Below, one piece after another: positions 1 to 11,399 of a stretch of DNA of 64,000 nt (positions are counted from its first letter, which is position 1; each line of letters starts with the position of its first letter). Below the pieces are notes generated by a model, which worked only from the letters and a program-made list of their open reading frames with translations, had not been told where the DNA came from and did no database searches. Source of the stretch: Pyrrhosoma nymphula (taxonomy: Eukaryota; Arthropoda; Insecta; Odonata; Coenagrionidae). The stretch covers positions 48,015,531 to 48,079,530 of the forward strand of contig OY754338.1 of assembly GCA_963573305.1 (NCBI GenBank), written 5' to 3'. The translations under genes were made by a program, and so were the position numbers.

Positions 1-1640
1 GTGACGTCTGCTCATTCTTTTTTGCGTTGGAATTATGCGGTCTCTTTTGGTATCCATTAGTCTTTACATCATTTGTAGTCGATATAATAAAGACGAGCTC
101 TAACACCACGCACAGGTGTAAGACCGCAGTCGTGACTGTCCCGCACATCTTGAAATTCAATGCACCGTGTTGAAAAGTGTTATCTCCAGTTCTAAAATCA
201 AATACAAGGATTTCCGAGTTAATTCATTTCCTGATAGGTAGACCTATTCTAATTTTAATAATTGAATAATATTGAACCTAATTTAGGCACACCTGGGCGA
301 ACCTCTTAACTTTATTTATTTTATTTAAGTTACTTCGGTCATCGTACATTCTCCCATTTTTAGTAACTTCATTGTGTACCCATTCCTTGCACCGCACTGC
401 AAAATGCTCCTTTGAAAATGCGATGCTTCCTTTAAAGAAGTACGTGGGTTTTTGCTAATTTCTTGCATTTCTTTGATGCTCCTCAGCTCTGCCTTTTTTG
501 GAGACTTGAGTCTAAAAAATGAGCAACAGAATAAAAGTTAGTAGCCCTGCCCTTTGAAAATAAATGTTACTGCAAGTTTCAAACGTCACTTTTTTATTCT
601 CTTTATTAGCCTATTCCTAAAGGCCCGTCAGAATTTCCAAATTTGTGATTGTTGTATTAGGTTTATTGGAAGAAAATTACAAAAATGCAAGGTTCGGAGA
701 TTCCGCCAGATGTACGTAACTGTTTGCCCGCCAGATGTACGTAGCTGATGCCCAGTGACGTAGACGATCACTATTCATACTCTACCGGTAAAAAAGCTAC
801 TAAAATAGGCTTAATCTTAGTCTTGGGCTCTATCAAGCTAGCTTGATGAAACATTAAATTCAATTTTTGTCTCGAATTAGGCTCCATACTACACATACAT
901 ATTGACACTGAAGTGTTTAAGCGTCTATTACATAATCATTCTGTAACATTAGTGCTTGTTTTTTTGTTTCCCTTTTATGGTTTTTATTATACCTTTTTTC
1001 TCATACACTTCTACACATACTACCCTGCGAACCACTGTAGTCACGTGTGGCAGGAGTAGTTCTGGAATTCATACATGAATTGGGGAGAGAAAAGGAAAAA
1101 GTTAACGGAGGATGGAAAGGACTTAAGTAAATTCTATCTTAAAAAATGTTGTACTTGTGGGGGTCCTGCTCCGTTACTGTTATATTTAACAATGATGCGT
1201 AGAGAAAATTTTTTTGTCCACCAGTTGGACCGTACATATCTTTTCTCTGGCCATTTCCATCAGTTAAAGTGAAAAAGAGCTAGAATAAAATTGTTGATTA
1301 CAAAATTTTTTTTTCAAGGATCTCCTGGAGATAATGAAGGAAAACTATTTTAAATGAACCAACGTTTAATAAATTTCCTCTAAATTAGCTTGCTTAAGAA
1401 AACCATTTATTATAATTCAACAAACTGTGATTCTTCAGGCGTTGTCCTAACAACCATTCCAAAATCATATGCTTTCGGTTTCCAATGAACACAAATTTAC
1501 TGCTTACTACACAAAAGTAATACTCATCGCATCAATATGAAACTCAGGTTATATAGCTTTTTCGAGTTAAAAAAGTCTAAAAATATATATATAATCTATT
1601 GAAACGTGGTTAGAGTTAGTGGTTCTCCTCGATTTGGGTG
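1..1640. other. No gene seen; AT-rich sequence
   Basis: Short ORFs here look like chance. The only local structure noticed is a direct duplication of a 16-bp word (CCGCCAGATGTACGTA) at 703-718 and 728-743, a 25-bp period. Confidence 0.5.
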
Positions 1641-1867
1641 GAATATTATCGGTTTTCGCCGTGCGTGTGTGTGTGACTCGTCTGTAGTCGTCGAGATATC
1701 AAATTGAAGTCAACCGCGCGTGCGCACGATGTTATCGGATAATTGAAACATCAGTCCCGACGCTAATTGGTGAAAAGGGAATCCCTTGGATGGCTCTAGT
1801 GAATGTATTCTTTTTAGAAATGAGTTCTCCTCTTTTAATTCGCGGTCCGGAGCGAGAAAATTGTCCC

Positions 1868-1886
1868 TATTTAACCCTCTCTCTCT
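1868..1886 (+). promoter_or_regulatory. Possible core promoter: TATTTAA plus CT repeat
   Basis: TATTTAA at 1868-1874 is followed at once by a CTCTCTCTCTCT tract of the kind bound by GAGA factor in insects. It lies about 60 bp upstream of an ATG in a strong Kozak context at 1930. No clear TCAGT initiator sits at the expected +1, so this is tentative. Confidence 0.2.
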
Positions 1887-1929
1887 CTGGCCGCGAATTC
1901 CATGCACCACTCGCTCACAATCCACCACC

Positions 1930-2076
1930 ATGGGTCCCTCGCCTGCCTTGCGGCTGACAATAGCAATTTTCCTTCTCGTGACAACACGCAAAACTCCCGC
2001 GATCCCCGAAGCATCTGTAAACTCCCCATGTTCATCTGATGCGTTAAGCGCGAGTGTGGGTGGTATTATAGTCTAG
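1930..2076 (+). CDS. Candidate first exon of a secreted protein (weak)
   Basis: The ATG at 1930 is in context CCACCATGG. It opens 48 codons ending at TAG 2074-2076. The start is followed by a hydrophobic run (LTIAIFLLV, about residues 9-17) that resembles a signal peptide. The reading frame continues upstream without a Met-specific signal, so the start choice rests on the Kozak match and the TATTTAA box about 60 bp before it. A GTGGGT donor-like site lies near 2053, and a consensus GAG|GTAAGG donor near 2155 lies beyond the stop. No second exon was recognised and no family assigned. It could equally be a chance ORF in a locally GC-rich patch. Confidence 0.18.
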   Translation: MGPSPALRLTIAIFLLVTTRKTPAIPEASVNSPCSSDALSASVGGIIV

Positions 2077-2099
2077 GGCTGTTGCTACACGTTGAATGG

Positions 2100-2900
2100 T
2101 ATAGCTCCTGAAAACATTACTGGCGCAGTCCTACGCGGGAAGGGAGAAAGGGTGAGGTAAGGGAATCGAACTACTTTGCGAGATAATCTAGAGCGCAAGC
2201 CTATTGGGCAAGTGGTTAAAATGACCTGTCTCCGGGACTAATATTGACTCAGTATTTATTTAATGGAGTATATATTTTTAGAATCCATGATTTATTTATT
2301 TATTTAATGTTTTCAATGCTTACCCAACCTATAAATATAATTATAGAGTAAGCAATGAATAATCGAACCAAACTACAAATATTTTTAACATAGGACATAG
2401 CTGGTCAAATACAATCAAATGGTTAAATACACATATACATTATTTAGTCTACAAATCGACTACATTTCTTCGCTATTTTTGAAATTACCTCTTATAATAA
2501 TTTGTCTCTATCTTGATACATATTAAGGTCGAAGAAGATCATTCAATATTCTCCGATAAATTAATTTATGGAAATACAAAATTGAGGTATCATTGTGAAA
2601 CGTCGAAGCGGGACGGCAGGTAGTTGTGAGACATCCCAAGTCTCGAAGCATTTGTGCGGGCAGCAATTAGAAAGGCTTCACAATGAATGGCCTTCCTCCC
2701 CCGCTTCGCAGGACTCTAAGGATGTTCAGTAGCCCATATCCCAAAATCGTCCACAGCGCAGCGCCAGGAACTTAAGCTAGAGCTTTACGAGGGATATCCA
2801 GGAAGTAAAGAAAGAAATAACATAATATTTATTACGCACTTTGTTATCAATTTTAATAAAAGTGAATTGAAAACGCATCTATAATAACTTTTCGACATAA
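2100..2900. other. No gene seen
   Basis: AT-rich sequence with scattered stops in all frames. I see no recognisable element. Confidence 0.5.
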
Positions 2901-2912
2901 TAAACTATCGTA

Positions 2913-3245
2913 TTAATGCATTAAATGAGCCTTAGAGAGAGTTATTTTTAATATCACTTCGTGGAAATCTCCCGCCTTCGCCGCAGCCACTAGATTTTCC
3001 GTGTGCTCCTCAGTCAAAGTTTTCGGCACCGATTGTACAGACTCTTTCCGAAAGCCCAATCTTTCTCCTATCGTTTCACAGAAGTTTTTTCCTTGATACT
3101 TCTGGATATTCTTCATGAAGTTCATGCACTAAATGCTCAAGCCCATGTCTTCTCGAATATGTTCTTCAATTTAATGGAGAGTTTTTTCACTGATGAAAGA
3201 TGGTTTTCCACTCCTTCTTTTATCCTGCTCATCCCACCTTCCTGA
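2913..3245 (-). mobile_element. Decayed mariner-like transposase N-terminal (HTH) remnant
   Basis: Minus-strand translation gives a segment containing ERLGF followed by VPKTLTEEHTEN. This resembles the end of the helix-turn-helix domain of mariner-family transposases, where a VP+xLTxEQKxxR motif precedes the catalytic domain. The segment before it (HELHEEYPEVSRKKL) is consistent with the upstream HTH but lies in another frame, so at least one frameshift is present, with stops. No catalytic D is visible. A 13-bp word ACGAGGGATATCC at about 2787 recurs inverted near 3558 and might mark its ends, but this is unproven. Confidence 0.45.
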
Positions 3246-3779
3246 CTAAATATCATGACACCATTTTTCCGCGATTTGTTTTTTTATTCATCTTCTCCGT
3301 GTCATCACTGTATCGTCAGAGACGAGTTGCCTATGAATGCCAGTAGAAGTCTCGATGGCAAAAAAGGAATCAGAGCAAGAACCTCGCATTTGGTGGGGTT
3401 TGGAATGGACTTAGTAATTTTAAATATACAGCGTTGCCACTAGAAAGGTCAGGTAAATACTGTTTCCTCATGCTTACCCTAAGAGACACGACAGTGTTTG
3501 CATACGTTAAAATAACTTTGATCGCGGCCATATCAGATTTGCATCTTTAAATTCCGGATATCCCTCGTAGATGATAACGTTAATATGAACGAAAAGAAAA
3601 ATCAAATTTATGTATCCCCCCTAAAGTTTATTTTACCAGCCCAAATAACGATGGTAACCATAATTTCAAAGATTATTTATTATTTATTTAAGTAATCTAC
3701 CGGTTAAGATTGGTTTAAATGGAAGTGAGTAAAAACCTATAGATTTTTATATCTGCAGGGACCGACCTATAAAATATCT
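3246..3779. other. No gene seen
   Basis: The short ORF at 3255-3443 shows no family resemblance. The sequence otherwise looks like unconstrained spacer. Confidence 0.4.
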
Positions 3780-4140
3780 TTCCACCTTTAAAATGTCTTT
3801 CTTAACCTCAGCATGCGTCATACTTGGTCCCGTCCATAAAACTTATTTTCTTTCTTCCGCTACCCCACACACCAAAAATCATCTATTTCTATCTTAAGTA
3901 ACCCTTCGCCACTCTTCCAACCTCTTCCAACCACCTACTTTGCCTACTCCCAATTTAATCCAAAAGTTTCCTTTGATCACCATCCATTCCATGCACTTCC
4001 TCGTTTGGATTGAGTTTACGTTTCTGCGTCATGAAACGCTACTCTCCATATTAAACTCTTCACCAACTTTTTCGTTACATCCTTACTCATGGTCCCCGTC
4101 CTTGTCTCCTTCGTATGTCTGAAAGCTTCTTTCGCTATCG
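3780..4140 (-). mobile_element. LINE reverse-transcriptase C-terminal remnant
   Basis: Minus-strand frames contain KKLVKSLIWRVAFHDAET followed by a stop and T. This matches the common non-LTR tail in which KxLVKxxVWSVALYGAETWTL follows the RT domain. Stops and frameshifts interrupt it, and no endonuclease or palm-domain motif is preserved. It is a dead 5'-truncated copy. Confidence 0.55.
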
Positions 4141-4149
4141 CAAGTTTCT

Positions 4150-5130
4150 TTCGTAAGTTTGAAAATAGATAATTTAAACTTTAAAAAATAACCTTGAAAA
4201 TGACGATTACCTGTCAAACCTGGGTTGTTAAAAGGAAACTTAAACGTGGTTAAATACAGTAAATATTTGTTTTCTTTTGTCTTGAAAATGAAAATATTCA
4301 CTGAGTTAAGCCTAAAAGTATTTGCCCTAATAGCGTTACCATTCATTTTGATCAAGGAAAACTGTGCATCAATAAGTTCAGAAGTATGAAAACATGATAA
4401 GGAACCTGAAACCATAGGCCTATTCCTGCAGTGGGTTTTTAAGTTAAGGATTGGAGCCGAATCCTTTTTTTCACAGATATTTTTATCATCCTTATTTTTG
4501 TTTATATTGTTCCTTATATCTTGTTAAATTTATGCCGCGTAAACTTTGCGACGCTTTAGTGTATTTCTTATGCAAACTTATATGTCTTCTGATTGTAAAC
4601 ATTTACACTGACAAAGAATAATCTGGAAATTTCAACTCCTAATACAGGAATTTTTGTCACTATTTGAATTTTATTTTGCCTTTATTTTATTTATTTTAAG
4701 TGTTTAAATCTGTATTTAATGGTATGTATTCCTTGAATATTTTTATCCTTGTTTTAGGGAATATGTCTTAATCTTAGTTAATAAATTGATTAATAAATCC
4801 GTATTTGTTCAAGTTTTAACTTGCTAAGATCCCATAGGTGTCATATCTTAAAGGGAATAAAATCTACAACAAATTGTTAATCAATGGATTATGATCATCA
4901 AGAAAAGAGGATTGACAGTAAACCCAATTAAATGTATATTACAAAACATTGGGAGAAGAGCAAACAATAACTAGAATACGAATGAAAATGAAACAATAGA
5001 TATTGTAACTATAAGCTAGTACGCATGAAAATATTTGACCATTAGTGTCACCGACAAAATAAAGCATAGAGTAAAAGAAAGCCAGTAGTGCACATCATTA
5101 TCAGATAAATAACACGGAAATAGGAAAAAG
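4150..5130. other. No gene seen
   Basis: AT-rich, with no recognisable coding or repeat ends. Confidence 0.45.
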
Positions 5131-5149
5131 AGAAATATGCTCAGAAGGA

Positions 5150-5440
5150 AAAATAGAATAAAACAATATATGTACCCATTCTAACGTATGGCTCTGAAAG
5201 ATGGCTAATTAAAACCAAAGCAGTAAACAAATAACGTAAGCAGAAAAATCTTTGAGAAGAAAGAAATAATACCACAAGAGATCTGGCAAAAAACAGAATT
5301 CCGAGAAAAACCCCAGCAGGAGGATTTAATAACAAAATTATAGTGATACTTACTAGCATGATATATCAATAGAATGGTACAAAATAGGTCTTTGATAGGT
5401 GGAAAATGCTAGTAGCGAACTCTCTTTAAGATTATGGGAA
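5150..5440 (+). mobile_element. LINE reverse-transcriptase C-terminal remnant
   Basis: Plus-strand translation near 5169-5230 reads YVPILTYGSERWLIKTKAVN, the conserved PxLTYGSExW motif that follows the RT domain in several LINE clades. After it the frame breaks repeatedly. Only a few hundred bases of the element are recognisable and nothing intact remains. Confidence 0.6.
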
Positions 5441-5529
5441 CCTAAAACTTGTTAAACACGGAAAATTAGCGTCAACAAAGATCAAATTAGTGGAAAATAT
5501 AAGTATTTATTTTAGACCTAATGAGAGGA

Positions 5530-8500
5530 ATTAGATTCGACGAAAATAGGTAATAATGAGGAGCTAGAAGGTATGAGCAGCCGATTAAAGCTGTATGTTT
5601 GTGAGGTACCTAGCGGTTAATGCTCTTTTGTTGTCGTTTGAAAAATTACGGCAACGGATGTGTAACAGCGTTCGCTCACCAACTGAAACATGACTTTTCG
5701 CAAAGCAACAATATAGAATATGTATAAATCTTAACTAAAATCTACCGCTGATACTCAGGACTTTTTTGTTTGTAGCTATTGTATGACACCTTTTTTCCCA
5801 ATTCTGTTACCAGTTAATGTATATCTCATTAATAATGTATTCCCACCTATTCTATATTTTCATTTTAATTTGTAACATGACTAGTAAATATGCATTAATC
5901 TAGCAAATAAAATAACAATGGAGTCCTAACCCTGAAACCGGTCCAATATGGATAAATACATCCAATCTTGATGAATGTGTTGGTTATTCATTCCTCAAAT
6001 AATAAAGTAAGATATTTATAGGCAACATTGGTAAGAAAAATATACGACATTTATATTTTCTCAAATTGGATTTCCAAGTAGTAACGGTCGTTTCCGTAGT
6101 TATTGGAGTGGTCCATAAAAACCTTTTAGATCATGCGAAATTTCTGAAATGTAGCGTTTTTTAGACTACTACTTAAAAATTTGTCCCAAAAAATACAAAA
6201 TTCATTTTTTAACCTTGATTCAGTCATCGTTTCACCATTGTTGTTGTGTTTTACCATATTTTTAAGTTTCAAAATAAAATACCATGCCCTGAATTTCCCA
6301 TTCCCGCGCTATTTCGTTTTTTACTGGGAATATTTCTGAATTCAAGCTCGGGCTGATTTTTGTGGCTGTAGGCATTCCAACTACATATCAATTATCCCTG
6401 TCGTATAATTCATATTCACTTTACTAGCTATCAAATTGCGTTTAAAAAGTTAATTTCTAAGCCTCGGATGTTAATTTTCCTCAATTGTCTCTTGTTTTGT
6501 TACCATTACAAACTCAGAGCATCAGATCAAAGTCTCTTTAATCACTTATTTATAAATATATCACGAAGGTAACCTACGGAATCAATTTAAAATAATCCTC
6601 ATTTTTTGGCCTTTCATTGCTTATACTATGCTTGGTTAATTATCCTTTTTATGGATAACTAACCGAGGATTATTAACATAGTATTAATAGGATAACCAAA
6701 TATATTTCTAATGACCAAAAAATTATCATTTGAAAAGTATAAAAACATTTTTTTAAACCTTAACTTTCAATTAGTTCCAGTTTTCCAACTTCCAAAAAAT
6801 CGCTTAGCTCCTGGCCATAATCGCTGATTGACTCATTGTTGAATTAATTTTCGGTATAGCACCTTGGTGTCTCTCTTGTTTTCCACAAAAGATAGCACCT
6901 TTTATATAATCCACGCATATTTTATTCAAGTAGGTGGGATCGCGACGGTCAATAAATATGAGAGATATAGAAACCAGTTATTTATTTACCCTCGGATAAT
7001 GTGGAGTGCTTTCCGCAATATTTTTTACGATAGCATTGCAGACAAAGTTCATAAACTTGGTATCATGACTGCAATTAAACGAGTGTCATTTCAACTATTG
7101 TCAAGTGCTGTCTACTATCAACCAAATAATCAATGTCCGCTGAATGGGATCAATGTCCGCTGAATGCCAACGCGGATGCGGGTATTCTTTTGGCCTCGAT
7201 TGCAATCATTTAACCATTACAACCTTCAAAAGACACAATCATCGAGTTTCGAGTCATATTAAAATATAACGTTTCAGCGATTGCTATCGCCCTAGTCCCT
7301 TTATGATTTCCTCGATTCGTTTTTAAATCCCATCCTATTCTCTCCTTTTTACTGGCATATTCTGTTATTCTCGTTTTATCTACCAAGGTATTCGACCGTG
7401 GGTAGGTAAAGTAGGAATTCATCGTCAAAAATGGCCATACTGGTTATATATAATACATTTTAATACCAGCAACGACTTTACCCCATCATTTCATAATATT
7501 TTAGGGGTAATATTCCATCACACGCATTTATAAAAGTAAAACATAAGCCCATCTCTTCTCTATCACTTAATTTTTAAATTATTCTTACAGTAAATGAATG
7601 CGGATGTGGAAGGAAATGTTTTCGGAGGTGACTGCTTGAATAGCTCACAAACGTGACCATATTGCAGGAAAATTACTGAAAAATTTAAAAAGTGTAAATT
7701 GAATGAAAGAAAAGGTTATATGAAAATAGTCCAGTTCGGTCTAAATATATGTCATGGAGAAGTAAGTATAATTTATAAATGTAATTAGTTGCTACACTCC
7801 CAGGCTATCAATATTGTTTTTTTTAACAATTGGTTCAATTCGCATATGTTTTATATGGATGCGCCATCGATAAACTATTGTTATAAGATATATCGAGAAA
7901 CTATAATATTATAAATAAATAACATTAGTACTTTAATTATCCATCTTTTGACCTTTCCCTGTGGAAATGGAGAAATGGCTTAAGCCTTGATTAAATATGC
8001 ATCAAGCCGCTTCTTAAGGAAAATAATCGCGCATAGCCTTAGGATTGTTAACCTGCAGGTAACTTTTTTTCAGTATCACTCATATATATATATATAATGT
8101 TTTGATACGGAATGGTTGGTAGAAACTTATAGAAGATTGAAGGAGTACCGGAGAGAAGCAATGATTACGGAGGAGGCTACACAGTGAGAGAAAAATATAA
8201 GTCCTAAGGGATTTGGAAATGGATATAGAACAAACATGGCATTGCAGTTAGAAACGCGATTAGTTTGCCGCATTTAGTGATTTCCGTGAAGGTGAGTCAT
8301 CAAGAAATAAAAAAATAAAACCCTCAGAGTTGCCATAAAGGAGGACACTGAACAGCGAGTATAAATTAATCAGTGGCATTGACTCAACCGGAGGTCACGA
8401 CCTTACAGGGGACAATTTAATGCGTCTACTAATGAAGAAGAAAGCGAGATAATGCAAATTGCTGGGCGCTACTTTCCTCATTGCGTTCGAATTGAAAGTT

Positions 8501-9480
8501 GGGTTTGATTAATTTTCATGGGATTGAAAAGAAATGCTGGGGGTACTCTCCGATAAAGACCATTTTGGCATTAGTAGAGACAGGGAAATGAAAGGATCAT
8601 TTCAACCGTGAGAATTTTCGTAGAGAAGAAATTGAGTCTTGACCCATCGATTTTAATGGCCTTCGTCTGTTTGGAAAATGCAACTTTTAGAGTTGAATGG
8701 AACAGAAAATAATTGAGGTAATGAATGTGACTTTCAAAATAAGAAGTATATCATTGCTTAATGAAAACAATTTGGTGTCGTACTTTGCCAAAAGCAGTGC
8801 TTTCAATGATTGAGCTCACGCGATATGTTTTGTTGCCCGGATTTGGCAAAATTCAATGAAAGAAAATATAACGATGGAAGTCTTTCAGTAATTGAATAGA
8901 GTATCACAAAAGGCTTAGGTTTCTACACTCATTGTGTTTCTTCATATGGGAACTTAAGAATGGCGATACATTTTGTGCTGATAAAGACTGTGGCTCAATA
9001 TCTATAATTATTCAAAAAGAGATATTATATAATGTTAATGAGGATAAAACCCCACCATATTTGTTGTCGTTTTCAACGTATTTGCGCATTCGTTTTAAGC
9101 TCAGAATAACCAGGTTATAAAAAGAGGAATTGATGTAGAACACCGTCCCAGGCTCTATCTATTGGAGTTGTTTCACTATGCAACAATGAAAATATCATTA
9201 TGCAATTCCACGTTGAATTATTTAATCGATCCCTTATCTCTCTATTGTATTTGGTCCACCAAGTGTTGCCATCTTCTGTTGGTCCAGGTATTTTTCTCAA
9301 CATTTTTGTTTTTTAATTTATTCTCTCCGTTTTTATTTATTATCCATGTCGGCTCCGTACAAAAGCTTTAGCTTGATGATGTTTTTGTAGATGTTTGCGT
9401 TTTGTGTGGGACAATTATAACTTATACTTTAACGAACTATTTAGGACTTTTAGACGTTGGAATTTTGAGGAGAAATTTTA
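5530..9480. other. Long stretch without a recognisable gene
   Basis: AT-rich DNA with only chance-length ORFs. Small structures: an imperfect inverted repeat around 6631-6667 (TTGGTTAATTATCC pairing with GGATAACTAACCGA), a 16-bp direct duplication at 7131-7146 and 7151-7166, and a short (AT)n run at 8082-8096. Confidence 0.5.
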
Positions 9481-9633
9481 CGGAGGCTACATTAAGGCCG
9501 CCACACACCGAATGCTATGCTAAGCGTGAGAACTATTCTCGCAACGGACGTCCGCTATGTGCGCGCACACACCAGAAGCTAACCATGCCGTGCTATGTAG
9601 CAAGATGGTGGACGGCGTAAAACGCACTTCTTA

Positions 9634-10989
9634 GGGCCGGTTTCACCAACACGGATAATATAATTAACTCGGTAAATTTTCCGAAAAACCGAGATAATAC
9701 AATGTTCCTGTTTCACCAGTAGCATTATCTCGGTTAAAAATTTTACTGGCGATATTCCTCGGTTAAAAGCTTACTATCCGAGATAATACACACCCGATAA
9801 TAACAGTACACCCGAGCACATCGTAAGTTATGATATTATTTTATAAATATACAATTGTTTATTGTTGCAATTTAACCTCTCAGGGTATTAGTACCATTTT
9901 GCATTAAATTGATAAATGCGTTTGTAGGCTGTAAGAGGCATATTATGGTCGAAATTAACTATAAAAAATTTCTAGCGACGAAAGGTAAACAAGGGAAATC
10001 CCTCACTTCGTACATTATGAATAACTTTCAATAGTGTATTTTAGCGTACATTGATAATAAAAGCATTCTATTAAATCATTGATACCATGCTTTATATTAA
10101 TCTAACGTCATTTATTCGCGTAGTAAGAACTTAATGTACAAATTTCCCTCACAAACGTCCCAGGCGAAGAGGACACTGAATCACGTTACAAATATGTATC
10201 ATAATTTACGATTTTTGTGCCAGTTTCCCCCAAAATTATTAAGTGCGACTTGATATATGTAAACAGCGATAGTTATTGTGTGTAAATAAGACCCTTGGGA
10301 ACATTATGAAGAACCATATGCGCCTAAAATAACTGAAATCGGAGGCAAACATGTAATGCCATGCCGTGATGACGCATTCTTAAGGTTATAAAATGACATA
10401 TTTCTCGATTGTTTACATGTGGCGTCGTGGGCTAGTGGTTAGTGTTCTCGACTCCGAGTACGAAGTATACCAGTTCGCGCCCGACAGAAGTAATTTTTTT
10501 TTCTTTTTTTTTTCAAGACATTTTTTTACGCTCTGGGCTTTCAGTTGGGATACATTCGTCTGGAATTTCTGAATTTTCAAAAACAGTGTCGGAGAGTAGG
10601 GCCAAGACATTAATTATATCTGTTGCTTAGAATGTTTTTAAGGTGAAAATTGTCTCGGCGATTCTAAGCGAATGATACGGGATCCCTCGTCTCCAGTTCG
10701 AGAAATGAAATTTATGCTACTGATGCACGCCTTCGTCATTGCCATTTCCCGTTTCAAATCCTGATAAGATTTCTTTGGAAGCTTTTGAATGCAATTCCAC
10801 CGCTTCAGTTACAATGAAAATGCAATGTGCGCTTCATCAATACCTTTTTTTATTCAAAACAAGAATGTCAAGGTCAAGTCTTCGCTTTCTTATTTACCAC
10901 GTTCAACAGATTACTGGGATAATTATTTTATCCGAGATTTCGTAAACTCCGGTAACAGTGAATATTATCCGAGTTGGTGAAACTGGCCC
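9634..10989. mobile_element. Harbinger-like non-autonomous element
   Basis: The left end starts GGGCCGGTTTCACCAAC and the right end is the reverse complement of GGGCCAGTTTCACCAAC. Together they form imperfect inverted repeats of about 29 bp with two mismatches. Flanks are TTA on the left and TTT on the right, close to the TWA duplication of PIF/Harbinger elements. Subterminal words such as TATCTCGG and TATCCGAG recur at both ends. No transposase is visible. A tRNA-like unit at 10421-10493 sits in the interior. Confidence 0.65.
10421..10493 (+). mobile_element. tRNA-like (SINE head-like) unit with T-run terminator
   Basis: The unit has an A-box-like GGGCTAGTGGTTAG, a short stem from CTCG/CGAG in the anticodon position and a B-box-like CAGTTCGCGCCC. 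A long T run (from about 10494) follows and could end RNA polymerase III transcription. The acceptor stem does not pair cleanly, so it is not a functional tRNA. A tRNA-derived SINE head is the likeliest origin. Confidence 0.45.
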
Positions 10990-11399
10990 TTTTTTGTGAC
11001 ACTTGACTATTCCGTTAATATTGACTTAATTGCAATGATGAATGATTTTATACAATGCACATAGTGTGCAGAACTAATGTACGTAATTTAGTTGAAATAG
11101 ATCTGTTGTAAGTAGGTTAAAAATTAATATGGGCTGGCGGGACGAAAGTGCTCATTAACCGCAATAGATACTGCGCATGCGCCACGGAAGCTAAGCGAAG
11201 AGGAAATCGCCGGCCGAGCGATCCCCTGCGATATAGCGCTAGGGAAGTTCGCATCGGTTCGCGTGGCTCGCATTTGATGTGTGCGGACAGTGGGGAATCG
11301 CTTTACGGGATCTTAAGACACGTCGCGAAATCTGGTAGCGCGCTTAGCATAGCATTCGGTGTGTGGCGGCCTTTACTCCGTAAGGTTGGCGAATTGTGG

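Larger units (their letters stand above)
9494..11373. mobile_element. Non-autonomous DNA transposon with 33-bp perfect terminal inverted repeats
   Basis: Bases 9494-9526 are the exact reverse complement of 11341-11373; the repeat begins AAGGCCGCCACACACCG and ends ATGCTAAGCG. Outside it the inverted similarity resumes as TTACGGAG (left) and CTCCGTAA (right), so the true termini may lie a little further out. The interior is GC-rich near both ends and carries no transposase ORF. A complete Harbinger-like element (9634-10989) lies inside, so this element is older than that insertion. Superfamily not determined; no clean target duplication was found. Confidence 0.75.

Noticed and set aside
10421..10493. 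Functional tRNA gene
   Set aside because: A and B boxes are present but the acceptor stem does not pair and the sequence sits inside a transposon.
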